From Eubacteriales bacterium (lineage in GTDB: Bacteria; Bacillota; Clostridia; Tissierellales; GPF-1): 64,000 bases of DNA. The stretch lies in NCBI GenBank assembly GCA_030625815.1, contig DAOUQF010000011.1, forward strand, positions 35,070 through 99,069, in the 5' to 3' direction. Position numbers and translations under genes: made by a program. Position 1 is the stretch's first letter. The number at the start of each line of letters is the position of its first letter. The notes beneath the pieces were generated by a model. The model was given only the letters and a program-made list of their open reading frames with translations. It made no database searches and was not told the origin of the DNA. Below, piece after piece: positions 24,489 to 32,247 of the stretch.

Positions 24489-25593
24489 ATTCGATGGGTT
24501 CCAGTTCTTCATTTAGCCAGCATGCATCCTCAGAGGTTTCAATCATAAAAAAACGCCCCTGGTCTTCCGGGTGCTTTGCCTGATGGAATCGAAACAACAT
24601 TCGATTTTCCATTTCACCTAAAATTTCAATTTTGCCTCTCGGATGAGACATAATCAATTTGAATCGTTTCGAAAATCCATCCAACTGCGATTTGGCCGCT
24701 TCCACAATTCGACTGGTTTCAGCCAAAGACACTTGAAATTGATTCTTTACAGCCTTCACCGGACGGCATTGAAACACATAATAGGGATTGACGCCATGAT
24801 GAATCAATGCTTTCATCAAGTCCGCCAAAACCTTCGGATCGTCGTTGACGCCCTTGAGCAATACCGCTTGATTGTTGATCTGTACGCCGCAAGCGAGCAA
24901 TGCCTCAATGGATTCAATCGCCTGATCCGTCAATTCCCGCGGATGGTTAAACTGTGTTACGACCCAAATCGCTTTCTTCTTTCGATAGGTGCGAAGGATC
25001 TCTAAAAATTCCAAATCATTGGTGATTCGAGTCGGATACACAACCGGCGTCCGGGTCCCGAAGCGAATATAATCGAGGGTTTCCACCTCGGATAAAGCCG
25101 CTAAATATCGCTCGATTTGTTGGTTCGAGAGGGCAAAAGCATCGCCTCCCGTTATCAATACATTGTTGATTTCTTTGTGATTCTGGATGTAATGAACCGT
25201 TTCGTTCAGTCTCCGATTGATCTCTTCTTGCGAGGTGCCGACCATTCGTTTTCGAAAACAATGGCGACAATACATGTAGCAGACATTCGTCGAGAGAACG
25301 AGCGCAGTGGTCTTGTATTTGTGCTGAAGGCCTTCAAACTTCGTGTTGGAGGCTTCACCACTCGTATCCAATTCTCCTGCTTCATCGGTCTCTAAAAGAG
25401 ACGGCAGGGATAACTTTCGAATGGGATCATTAGGATCGTCCCAATCGATCAACGAAGAATAATAATCCGTGACTCGCATAGGATATTTTCGAATAACACA
25501 CGCTAGTTTCTCTCGATCGTCACGTCGCAAGGTTGATACATTCGGTATCTGATCGACCCGAGTCATCCAACCAGAAGGGTTTTCCATTTTCAT
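24487..25593 (-). CDS. KamA-family radical SAM aminomutase-like protein
   Basis: A 368-aa protein of the lysine 2,3-aminomutase (KamA/EpmB) family: radical SAM and PLP. The cluster motif is CYMYCRHCFRKR (C105, C109, C112). NVLITGGDAFALSNQQIERYLAAL, YIRFGTRTPVVYPTRI and NHPRELTDQAIESIEALLACGVQINNQAVLLKGVND follow, all typical of the family, and the likely PLP lysine is in MSHPRGKIEILG. It is shorter at the C-terminus than clostridial lysine 2,3-aminomutase, and that enzyme's GGGGKTP-type lysine loop is not seen, so the substrate is uncertain. The start is ATG 25593 because AAGGAGG lies 7 nt upstream. It is monocistronic, with its own promoter and terminator. Confidence 0.8.
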   Translation of the reverse strand: MKMENPSGWMTRVDQIPNVSTLRRDDREKLACVIRKYPMRVTDYYSSLIDWDDPNDPIRKLSLPSLLETDEAGELDTSGEASNTKFEGLQHKYKTTALVLSTNVCYMYCRHCFRKRMVGTSQEEINRRLNETVHYIQNHKEINNVLITGGDAFALSNQQIERYLAALSEVETLDYIRFGTRTPVVYPTRITNDLEFLEILRTYRKKKAIWVVTQFNHPRELTDQAIESIEALLACGVQINNQAVLLKGVNDDPKVLADLMKALIHHGVNPYYVFQCRPVKAVKNQFQVSLAETSRIVEAAKSQLDGFSKRFKLIMSHPRGKIEILGEMENRMLFRFHQAKHPEDQGRFFMIETSEDACWLNEELEPIE

Positions 25594-25638
25594 TGGATAC
25601 CTCCTTGGCATGAATTTTTGACTTGATCGGTCCTTATA

Positions 25639-25666
25639 AGTGTATCACAATTGGAATCCTTTTCAA
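25639..25666 (-). promoter_or_regulatory. Promoter of the KamA-family gene
   Basis: Minus strand TTGAAA (25661-25666), 16-bp spacer, TACACT (25639-25644), about 45 bp from the start. Confidence 0.55.
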
Positions 25667-25670
25667 AATT

Positions 25671-26714
25671 TCACAATAATGTCAATTGTTCGCCAACAAA
25701 AGACGCCAGGTTTTCTGCGCTCAATCCAATCAATCGAATCGAATCGCGAAAGGAAATTTTCTCTACCAAATAAAGACATGCTTCATAAAATTGTTCTTCC
25801 CGCTGCACCGGATGCTCAAAGGTCATTCGCTTTGTCGTCACCTGAAAGTCATCGTATTTAATTTTGACCGTCACGGTTTTCGCGGACAAGCCCGTACCCT
25901 TCAGATCCTGTTCCAATCGATAGGAAAAATACTTTAAATAGCTCAAGGCTTCTCGCTTTGTCTTCACGGAGGTTTCAAAGGTTCGTTCATGGCCGATGGA
26001 CTTGCGCTGATGCTCAAAATTCAACTCGCGATGATCAATTCCTCGAATGCGATCATAAAGCAAAGATCCGGATTTTCCAAAAAACAAAGCCATCTCCTCC
26101 CGCTTGAGCCGCCTCAAGTCGGCAACCGTACGCAGCCCGATTCGATTCAGCTTCTCGACGGTTTTTTTCCCGATTCCATGGATGCGGGATACTGGCAAGG
26201 GCGCCAGCAGCTCCTCGGCCTCTTCCTGTCGAATCCACTTCAAGCCATCCGGCTTCAGCCAGTCCGAAGCCAGCTTTGCAAGAAACTTATTGCTGCTGAT
26301 TCCAACAGAAATCGCAAGCCCCGTTTCTGCTTTGATTCGATCCTTTATTTGCCAGGCAAGAGTGACGGGATCCATCGTTGTTCCCGTGAAATCCAGATAC
26401 GCCTCATCGATGGAAACCGGTTCTGTTCTTTCTGTAAACTGACGAAGAATGTCAAATACCTGCTGAGAACATTCGCTGTATCGATGCATATTTCCCCGTA
26501 AAAAGATGCCTTCTGGACATAATTTCCTTGCCATCACGGAAGACATAGCGGAATGCACGCCAAATTCACGGGCTTCATAGGAACAGGTCGAGACGACGCC
26601 CCGTTCGCTTACCCCGCCAATAATCACAGGCAGTCCCCGATATTCGGGGTGATCCAATTGTTCGACGGATGCAAAAAACGCATCCATATCCACATGAAAT
26701 ATTAATCGCTCCAT
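25671..26714 (-). CDS. dinB: DNA polymerase IV
   Basis: Y-family translesion DNA polymerase. The 347-aa protein has MERLIFHVDMDAFFASVEQ at the N-terminus (metal-binding Asp9 and Asp11), CSYEAREFGVHSAM, the catalytic SIDEAYLDFTG, GISSNKFLAKLASDWLKPDG, the helix-hairpin-helix IHGIGKKTVEKLNRIG, and a little-finger domain. The last residues, FVGEQLTLL, end in a QLTLL beta-clamp-binding peptide. The start is ATG 26714, preceded by GGGAGGG; codons further upstream (to 26783) lack homology to the family start. No LexA-type operator was recognised nearby. Confidence 0.93.
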   Translation of the reverse strand: MERLIFHVDMDAFFASVEQLDHPEYRGLPVIIGGVSERGVVSTCSYEAREFGVHSAMSSVMARKLCPEGIFLRGNMHRYSECSQQVFDILRQFTERTEPVSIDEAYLDFTGTTMDPVTLAWQIKDRIKAETGLAISVGISSNKFLAKLASDWLKPDGLKWIRQEEAEELLAPLPVSRIHGIGKKTVEKLNRIGLRTVADLRRLKREEMALFFGKSGSLLYDRIRGIDHRELNFEHQRKSIGHERTFETSVKTKREALSYLKYFSYRLEQDLKGTGLSAKTVTVKIKYDDFQVTTKRMTFEHPVQREEQFYEACLYLVEKISFRDSIRLIGLSAENLASFVGEQLTLL

Positions 26715-26763
26715 CTTTCCCTCCCTTCCTAGTTTACCAAACATTTGTTCTGGATTCCAGCAT

Positions 26764-26805
26764 AAAAATACCCTGCCGATCAACGTTTCCGTCCATCAGC
26801 AGGGT
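26764..26805 (-). terminator. Terminator of the ptb-buk-vor operon
   Basis: ACCCTGCCGAT (26770-26780) pairs with ATCAGCAGGGT (26795-26805) with one mismatch. A T-rich run (26764-26768) follows on the minus strand, after the vorC stop at 26849. Confidence 0.75.
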
Positions 26806-26848
26806 TTATCTGTCCTTTAAATTGATTGCTCCTTAGAGTGATTACCCG

Positions 26849-27394
26849 CTATGCAATTACAATGCAATCCGCGCCACGCTTTAATGCTTCCTCGTTCATA
26901 GGGATCAATTTTTCTTTTGCACCCGTAAATAATTTATGGAAGGTTTCAATGACCGATCCCTCTTTAACGGGATGCATCGCCTTCAAGTACGCCCCCAGCA
27001 TCACCATGTTCGCAACCTTTAAATTGCCCAATTCATTCGCAATTTCATTGGCAGGCACATAGTAGGCATGCACGTCGTCCCTACTGACCTTATTGTCAAT
27101 CAACGAGCTGTTGACGAAGATTATTCCCCCTGCCACCACATCACTCTCAAACTTCAGCAAAGAAGGGAGGTTCATGGCAATCAAACAGGTTGCGTCATTG
27201 GTGATGATCGGCGAACCGATGGGCGCATCGGAAACCGTCACATGACAATTCGCTGTTCCTCCACGCATCTCCGGGCCGTAAGAAGGGAGCCAAGATACTT
27301 CTTTTCCCTCAATCATGCCGGCATAGGTCAGCAATTTCCCCATGGACATAACGCCTTGTCCGCCAAATCCTGCAAATATCGCTCTCTCTTGCAT
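26849..27394 (-). CDS. vorC: 2-oxoacid:ferredoxin oxidoreductase, gamma subunit
   Basis: Gamma (CoA-domain) subunit of a four-subunit 2-oxoacid:ferredoxin oxidoreductase. The 181-aa protein has the signature IFAGFGGQGVMSMGKLLTYAG near the N-terminus, SWLPSYGPEMRGGTANCHVT, and LVNSSLID-like IFVNSSLIDNKV followed by ANELGNLKVANMVMLGAYL. The start is ATG 27394 (MQERAIF) with AAAGGAGG upstream; its A overlaps the TAA stop of vorA. It is the last gene of the operon. Confidence 0.9.
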   Translation of the reverse strand: MQERAIFAGFGGQGVMSMGKLLTYAGMIEGKEVSWLPSYGPEMRGGTANCHVTVSDAPIGSPIITNDATCLIAMNLPSLLKFESDVVAGGIIFVNSSLIDNKVSRDDVHAYYVPANEIANELGNLKVANMVMLGAYLKAMHPVKEGSVIETFHKLFTGAKEKLIPMNEEALKRGADCIVIA

Positions 27395-28140
27395 TATTTT
27401 TCCTCCTTTGGTGATTTGAAGTTCCCCAATGGATAGTATGGAATCATGTTCTTCTCCAGCCACTCAAGGGATTCAACAGGTGTGAGTCCCCAGTTTGTCG
27501 GACAGGTTGACAAGACTTCAACGATGCCAAATCCCAATCCCTGAAGTTGAACCTCAAAGGCTTTTTTAATCGCTTTTTTTGCTTTCCGAATATTTGCCGG
27601 GGTATTTACAGCAACACGCTCAACAAATACGGCTCCTTCGATGGTAGCAAGCATTTCAGAGACCCGTAATGGATTTCCGCAATGCGCCGCATCACGACCG
27701 TATGGTGCCGTTGTCGCTTTTTGCCCCACAAGGGTGGTTGGCGCCATCTGACCGCCGGTCATCCCGTAAATCGCATTGTTGACAAAAATTGTAGTGATCT
27801 TCTCCCCTCGATGGGCAACATGTACAATCTCTGCCGTTCCAATCGATGCCAAGTCTCCATCTCCTTGATAGGTAAATACCGGATGGTCTGGATAAACCCG
27901 CTTGATTCCTGTCGCTACCGCCGGCGCACGTCCGTGGGCAGCTTCATGCATATCACAATTGAAAAATTCGTAGGCAAAGACAGAGCAGCCAACCGGTGCA
28001 ACGCCAATCACTTCATCCAACAAACCCAATTCTTCCAAAGATTCAGCAACCAGACGATGGATGATGCCATGGGTGCAACCTGGACAATAGGAAAAAGGTT
28101 TATCCGTCAATCCCTTTGTTTTTTGAAATACGACAGCCAT
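27394..28140 (-). CDS. vorA: 2-oxoacid:ferredoxin oxidoreductase, beta (TPP-binding) subunit
   Basis: Thiamine-diphosphate subunit that decarboxylates the 2-oxoacid. The 248-aa protein has FSYCPGCTHGIIHRLVAE, HGRAPAVATGIKRVYPD, and the TPP/Mg motif YQGDGDLASIGTAEIVHVAHRG ... IFVNNAIYGMTGGQ. The C-terminal PTNWGLTPVESLEWLEKNMIPYYPLG is characteristic of 2-ketoisovalerate-type enzymes and their 2-oxoglutarate relatives (OorB/KorB). It is translationally coupled to vorC (TAATG overlap) and lies 1 bp after vorB. With Ptb and Buk encoded upstream, branched-chain 2-oxoacids are the likeliest substrates, but 2-oxoglutarate is a fair alternative. Confidence 0.88.
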   Translation of the reverse strand: MAVVFQKTKGLTDKPFSYCPGCTHGIIHRLVAESLEELGLLDEVIGVAPVGCSVFAYEFFNCDMHEAAHGRAPAVATGIKRVYPDHPVFTYQGDGDLASIGTAEIVHVAHRGEKITTIFVNNAIYGMTGGQMAPTTLVGQKATTAPYGRDAAHCGNPLRVSEMLATIEGAVFVERVAVNTPANIRKAKKAIKKAFEVQLQGLGFGIVEVLSTCPTNWGLTPVESLEWLEKNMIPYYPLGNFKSPKEEK

Positions 28141-28141
28141 C

Positions 28142-29197
28142 TTACTCCCTCCCCAAAATTGATTTGATTTTTCCTACAACACCTTCTGGTGTTGGGATCA
28201 TGCCACCGGATCTTCCGTAAAATTCCACTGGACGTTCTCCCGCTACTGCAATTTTCACATCATCAATCATTTGACCCATACTCATTTCCACACTCAAATA
28301 CGCCTTGGTCTTGTCGGAGACCTCTTCGAAGGCCGCCTCTGGGAATGGCCACAGGGTAATCGGACGAATCAAACCAACTTGAATGCCTTCGTTTTTACAG
28401 ATCTCAATGGCATTTTTCACAATTCGAGCGGTTGTGCCATAGGCAACGCAAACCACTTCCGCGTCCTCCAGATTGAAGGTCTCAACGCGAACCTCATTTT
28501 TCTTCATCAATTCAAATTTTTCTTCGAGTCGATGATTGTGATCTTCCAATGCCTGAGGATCAATAAATAAAGAATTGATGATATTCGGCTTTCGTTTTCC
28601 CTTTGTTCCATTCGTCGCCCAAGGTTTTTCTGTCTTTTCAGCCTCGCGCTCAAAAAACTCAACTGGCTCCATCATTTGACCGATCATGCCATCGCCCAAA
28701 ACCATAACCGGTGTTCGATATCGATCCGCCACATCAAAGGCTTCCTGCATCAAATCGACGGATTCCTGAATGCTGGCCGGTGCATAGACCGGATGGAAGT
28801 AATCACCGTTTCCGCCGCCCCTTGTGGATTGATAGTAATCCGACTGCGCCGGCTGAATGCTGCCAAGTCCCGGACCTCCCCGGGAAATATTAACAATCAC
28901 GCAGGGAAGCTCCGCCCCTGCTATATAAGAAATCCCCTCCTGCTTCAAGGCGATTCCCGGCGAAGAAGAGGATGTCATGACGCGAACGCCGCATCCCGCC
29001 GCTCCATAGACCATATTGATTGCGGCGACCTCACTCTCGGCCTGCAAAAATACACCGCCAACCTTTGGCAATTCCCGTGACATATACTCGGGTATTTCAT
29101 TTTGTGGTGTAATGGGATAACCGAAGAAGTATTTGCAGCCAGCTTTAATTGCCGCTGCTCCAATCGCTTCGTTTCCCTTCATCAAAACCTTTGCCAT
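28142..29197 (-). CDS. vorB: 2-oxoacid:ferredoxin oxidoreductase, alpha subunit (VorB)
   Basis: Alpha subunit that binds the pyrimidine side of TPP. The 351-aa protein starts MAKVLMKGNEAIGAAAIKAGCKYFFGYPITPQNEIPEYMS, then has FLQAESEVAAINMVYGAAGCGVRVMTSSSSPGIALKQEG and ISRGGPGLGSIQPAQSDYYQSTRGGGNG. The C-terminal RPITLWPFPEAAFEEV and SVEMSMGQMIDDVKIAV follow. This sequence type is usually annotated 3-methyl-2-oxobutanoate dehydrogenase subunit VorB. The start is ATG 29197 because AGGAGGAGAG precedes it and homologues start there. It is followed 1 bp later by vorA. Confidence 0.88.
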   Translation of the reverse strand: MAKVLMKGNEAIGAAAIKAGCKYFFGYPITPQNEIPEYMSRELPKVGGVFLQAESEVAAINMVYGAAGCGVRVMTSSSSPGIALKQEGISYIAGAELPCVIVNISRGGPGLGSIQPAQSDYYQSTRGGGNGDYFHPVYAPASIQESVDLMQEAFDVADRYRTPVMVLGDGMIGQMMEPVEFFEREAEKTEKPWATNGTKGKRKPNIINSLFIDPQALEDHNHRLEEKFELMKKNEVRVETFNLEDAEVVCVAYGTTARIVKNAIEICKNEGIQVGLIRPITLWPFPEAAFEEVSDKTKAYLSVEMSMGQMIDDVKIAVAGERPVEFYGRSGGMIPTPEGVVGKIKSILGRE

Positions 29198-29208
29198 TCG
29201 CTCTCCTC

Positions 29209-29439
29209 CTATTCTTCCGTGTTTCGAGAAACTGTAATAACCGTATCCGGGCAAATGATTGCACAATTTGCGCAGCCGATACATTTCTCCGGCTCAATCA
29301 CTGTTACGGGATGATATCCCTTGCTGTTGACCGTCGATGTGTCAAGGGCTAAAATCTTGACCGGGCATACCGAAATACAAAGCCCGCAACCCTTGCACGC
29401 ATCAGAATCAAAAATGACCGTACCTTTTGCTTTACCCAT
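29209..29439 (-). CDS. 2x[4Fe-4S] ferredoxin subunit of the oxoacid oxidoreductase
   Basis: A 76-aa delta-type subunit with two [4Fe-4S] motifs: CKGCGLCISVCPVKIL and CIGCANCAIICPDTVI. It passes electrons from the TPP subunit to free ferredoxin. The gene order ferredoxin-alpha-beta-gamma is the standard order of VOR/OorDABC-type enzymes. It lies 11 bp upstream of vorB and 12 bp downstream of the P-loop ATPase gene, each with a good ribosome-binding site. Confidence 0.92.
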   Translation of the reverse strand: MGKAKGTVIFDSDACKGCGLCISVCPVKILALDTSTVNSKGYHPVTVIEPEKCIGCANCAIICPDTVITVSRNTEE

Positions 29440-29451
29440 TCTCTTTCCTCC

Positions 29452-30123
29452 TTATAGCATCCATTGTTCACGCAAATATAATTGAAGCGGAAAAACCTCC
29501 CCTTCGATATCATCTGGCAATTCGGAAGCAACCGTTTCCAAGCAGGACACAAATCGAATTGGGATTTGAGTTTCCCTCGATAACGCTTGGGTCAGTTCCT
29601 GGCCGAGCAATACATCTTCCACCTTGGTGCTTTTCAATAAATGCGTATTGTTGATCAATCCTGTCACGGTTTGCCGGGCTGTCGCTTCAATTCGCCGAAG
29701 GTACGACAAAGTTCCCTCCAGATCCGCCGTTTCCGGCCGATAGGCGTTCACCACAAAGAAAACATCGATCTCTTCATCCTGAAGATCCTTGTAAAATCGG
29801 CTCAATACCCGCGCTCCCACTGGATCTCCACCCAAATCGATCACCGCGTCAAGCTCCTTTTGATGCAACGGTTTGAGGATCGATGCCGACACAGCCGGCA
29901 CATCAATCGCAGCGCCGCCGATGGAACTGGCGATCACCTCGATTCCCAATTCGCGCAATTCCTCTTCCTTTTCCCGCGATCGAAAATAGGGATTGACAAC
30001 ATCCAAATCCACAAGACAAACCTGTTTGCCTTGCTTTGCCAAAGCGACTGCGTAATTCACGGCAAACTCCGACTTCCCGCTACCATAATGTCCCGTAATT
30101 ACCCGGATTCGGCGATCACCCAT
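29452..30123 (-). CDS. P-loop (MinD/CobQ-like) ATPase embedded in the ptb-buk-vor operon
   Basis: A 223-aa cytosolic nucleotide-binding protein. It starts MGDRRIRVITGHYGSGKSE with a Walker A-like GHYGSGKSE (about residues 10-18), then VCLVDLDVVNPYFRSREKEEEL, which resembles the switch/Asp region of SIMIBI-class (MinD/ParA/CobQ) NTPases, and AVIDLGGDPVGARVLSRF. The FFVVNAYRPET and GLINNTHLL segments look like a nucleobase-recognition region. The start is ATG 30123, overlapping the end of buk by 8 bp, so it is coupled to it. Its role is not known to me. Location between butyrate kinase and the oxoacid oxidoreductase suggests assembly or regulation of that enzyme. Confidence 0.8.
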   Translation of the reverse strand: MGDRRIRVITGHYGSGKSEFAVNYAVALAKQGKQVCLVDLDVVNPYFRSREKEEELRELGIEVIASSIGGAAIDVPAVSASILKPLHQKELDAVIDLGGDPVGARVLSRFYKDLQDEEIDVFFVVNAYRPETADLEGTLSYLRRIEATARQTVTGLINNTHLLKSTKVEDVLLGQELTQALSRETQIPIRFVSCLETVASELPDDIEGEVFPLQLYLREQWML

Positions 30124-31183
30124 AAATCTTCGCCTCTTCCATATGATGAAGAACACGCAACGCACCATCGGCCAAAGCCTTCAATTCATCCTCCCCGGGG
30201 AAGACAAAGATTGGCGCGATGAACTTCGTTCGCTTCTCAATCCATGAAACGAATCGATCATTATACGCGATGCCGCCTGTAATCACGATTCCATCGACCC
30301 TTCCTTCCAGAACGGTCGCCATTGCACCAACGGATTTCGCAACCTGATAGGCCATGGCCTGCAGGGTTTCTTCCGCTTTCTGATCGCCTTCATCGATTCG
30401 CTTGATCACTTCCCGCACATCGTTGGTGCCCAGATGCGCCACGAGTCCGCCCCGTCCGGAAATTTGCTTCTTCAGTTCTTCTGTATCCTCGGTGATTGCC
30501 AATTGCATCACCTCGCGAGCCGGCAATGCGCCGGAACGTTCCGGTGTCATCGGACCTTCTCCATCCAAGCCGTTGGTTACATCAATCACACGGCCCTCCG
30601 TATGGGCGCCAATGGTGATGCCGCCTCCCAAATGAACCACGACAAGATTGACCGCTTCATAGGGATGGTTCAATTGCTTGGCCGCCAGCCGCGCAATCGC
30701 CTTCTGGTTGAGGGCATGAAAGATCGAACGCCGCTCCACGCCGGGAATCCCCGTATATCGCGCCAAGGGCTCCATTTCGTCGACAACGACGGGATCGACA
30801 ATAAAGGATGGTTTCCCCATAGGCTCAGCGATTTCATAGGCGAGAACCCCACCCAAGTTTGAGGCGTGCTGCCCCAAAACGCCGACCTTCAAATCTTCCA
30901 GCATGGCTTCATTCACTCGATAGGTTCCACTGGTGATGGGTTTCAGCAATCCACCGCGACCCACAACAGCATCCAGCTCTTCCAAACGCAACCCTGCGTT
31001 TTCAATGGCTGATTCAATCATTTTTCGTCGAAAATCGAATTGCTCGAAGATCGTTGAAAATGCGGATAACTCCTCAGCCGAATGTCGCAAGGTCTCTTCG
31101 TACAAAACCTTCTCTTCCTGATAGATCGCAATCTTGGTGGATGTTGATCCCGGGTTGATGACGAGCAGTTGTTTTGGATTCAT
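30116..31183 (-). CDS. buk: Butyrate kinase
   Basis: ASKHA-family acyl kinase that converts (iso)butyryl phosphate and ADP to the acid and ATP. The 355-aa protein has LLVINPGSTSTKIAIYQ at the N-terminus, VVGRGGLLKPITSGTYRVN, NLGGVLAYEIAEPMGKPSFIVDPVVVDEM, VVVHLGGGITIGAHTEGRVIDVTNGLDGEGPMTPERSGALP, and GIVITGGIAYNDRFVSWI. These are all typical of Buk rather than acetate kinase. It overlaps ptb by 4 bp and the P-loop gene by 8 bp. In this operon it probably acts on branched-chain acyl phosphates from leucine, isoleucine and valine as well as butyryl phosphate; that specificity is inference. Confidence 0.93.
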   Translation of the reverse strand: MNPKQLLVINPGSTSTKIAIYQEEKVLYEETLRHSAEELSAFSTIFEQFDFRRKMIESAIENAGLRLEELDAVVGRGGLLKPITSGTYRVNEAMLEDLKVGVLGQHASNLGGVLAYEIAEPMGKPSFIVDPVVVDEMEPLARYTGIPGVERRSIFHALNQKAIARLAAKQLNHPYEAVNLVVVHLGGGITIGAHTEGRVIDVTNGLDGEGPMTPERSGALPAREVMQLAITEDTEELKKQISGRGGLVAHLGTNDVREVIKRIDEGDQKAEETLQAMAYQVAKSVGAMATVLEGRVDGIVITGGIAYNDRFVSWIEKRTKFIAPIFVFPGEDELKALADGALRVLHHMEEAKIYG

Positions 31184-32091
31184 GCCTTTGCCCCCTTACC
31201 TTTTACAGACAAAGCCGCCAAGACAATGGAATTCAGCTTCGAAATCGGCTGATCCGCGCGGCTGGTTAAAACAATCGGAACCTTTGCGCCAACAATCAAG
31301 CCGGCACTCGTGGCATTGCCCAAGAAGTTCAATGCCTTATATAGGATATTGCCGGATTCAATCTGCGGCACAATTAAAATATCGGCATCTCCCGCAACGG
31401 GATGATCGATCCCTTTGTGGGCGGCTGCCGTTTTTGAGATTGCATTATCCAAGGCAAATGGTCCGCCTAAGATACATCCCGTGATTTCTCCCCGTTCGCC
31501 CATTTCGACCAGTTTGCCCGCATCCACCGTCGATGGCATTTTCTCGTATACCTTCTCCTTTGCGGAAAGAATCGCGACCTTGGGTTCAGAAATGGACAAG
31601 GCCTTCGCAACTTCAACGGAGTTTTTGATAATTGCCGCCTTTTGTTCCAAGGTTGGGGCAATGACCATCGCCGCGTCGCTCAGCATCAACAGCTTGTGAT
31701 AGGTCGGAATTTCAAATACGGCGACATGGGAAAGCAACGTTTCCCCCCGCAATTCCGGTCGCTTCAGCACTGCCTTGAGAATGATCGAGGTGTCAACCAA
31801 TCCCTTCATCAAAATATCCGCGTTTCCTTTTACAATTTCATCGACAGCGATTTCGCTGCCATGAATCAGATCATGCTCATTTATAATTGTAAAGCGCTTC
31901 AAGGACAAGCCAATCCGCCTGGACAACTCTCGAATCAATTGCTCATCCCCCACCAAGACGCCTTCAATGATCCCCAGATCATGCGCCTCTTTGATGGCTA
32001 ACAATACATCTTCGTCATGGGCGACTGCAACTGAAATTCGTTTTGGACCCCTCTTTTGCGCAAGTTTCACCAATGCCTTAAAATCTTTCAT
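31180..32091 (-). CDS. ptb: Phosphate butyryltransferase
   Basis: Transfers the acyl group from butyryl-CoA or related acyl-CoA to phosphate, giving acyl phosphate for Buk. The 303-aa protein has PKRISVAVAHDEDVLLAIKEA near the N-terminus, GLVDTSIILKAVLKRPELRG, LLSHVAVFEIPTYHKLLMLSDAAM, GGPFALDNAISKTAAAHKGI, and DADILIVPQIESGNILYKALNFL, the conserved phosphotransacylase substrate region. It is the first gene of the operon, starting at ATG 32091 with GGAGGGCG upstream, and overlaps buk by 4 bp. Confidence 0.93.
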   Translation of the reverse strand: MKDFKALVKLAQKRGPKRISVAVAHDEDVLLAIKEAHDLGIIEGVLVGDEQLIRELSRRIGLSLKRFTIINEHDLIHGSEIAVDEIVKGNADILMKGLVDTSIILKAVLKRPELRGETLLSHVAVFEIPTYHKLLMLSDAAMVIAPTLEQKAAIIKNSVEVAKALSISEPKVAILSAKEKVYEKMPSTVDAGKLVEMGERGEITGCILGGPFALDNAISKTAAAHKGIDHPVAGDADILIVPQIESGNILYKALNFLGNATSAGLIVGAKVPIVLTSRADQPISKLNSIVLAALSVKGKGAKA

Positions 32092-32173
32092 CTTTCGCCC
32101 TCCATCCTCGTTTAAAACCTTTTCCTGTTGTTTCTACTCAAAAAAAAAATAACATTTTGAAATACCTATCTTC

Positions 32174-32179
32174 ATTATA
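32174..32179 (-). promoter_or_regulatory. Candidate -10 element for the ptb operon
   Basis: Perfect TATAAT on the minus strand. No good -35 is present; the position 17 bp upstream falls in the T tract of the previous terminator. This would give a leader of about 75 nt that includes a run of ten T. Confidence 0.4.
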
Positions 32180-32195
32180 AACCGAATTTTGCCAA

Positions 32196-32237
32196 TAAAA
32201 AAAAGAAAATGCGAAGTTTTCGTAAAAAACTTCGCAT
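32196..32237 (-). terminator. Terminator of cdaA-cdaR
   Basis: ATGCGAAGTTTT (32209-32220) and AAAACTTCGCAT (32226-32237) form a perfect 12-bp stem followed by a T-rich tract on the minus strand, right after the cdaR stop. Confidence 0.88.
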
Positions 32238-32247
32238 GATTTATTAA

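Noticed and set aside
32180..32202. Sigma-54 promoter upstream of ptb (TTGGCA seen on the minus strand)
   Set aside because: The required GC 10 bp downstream of the GG is absent, so the -24/-12 pattern is not met.
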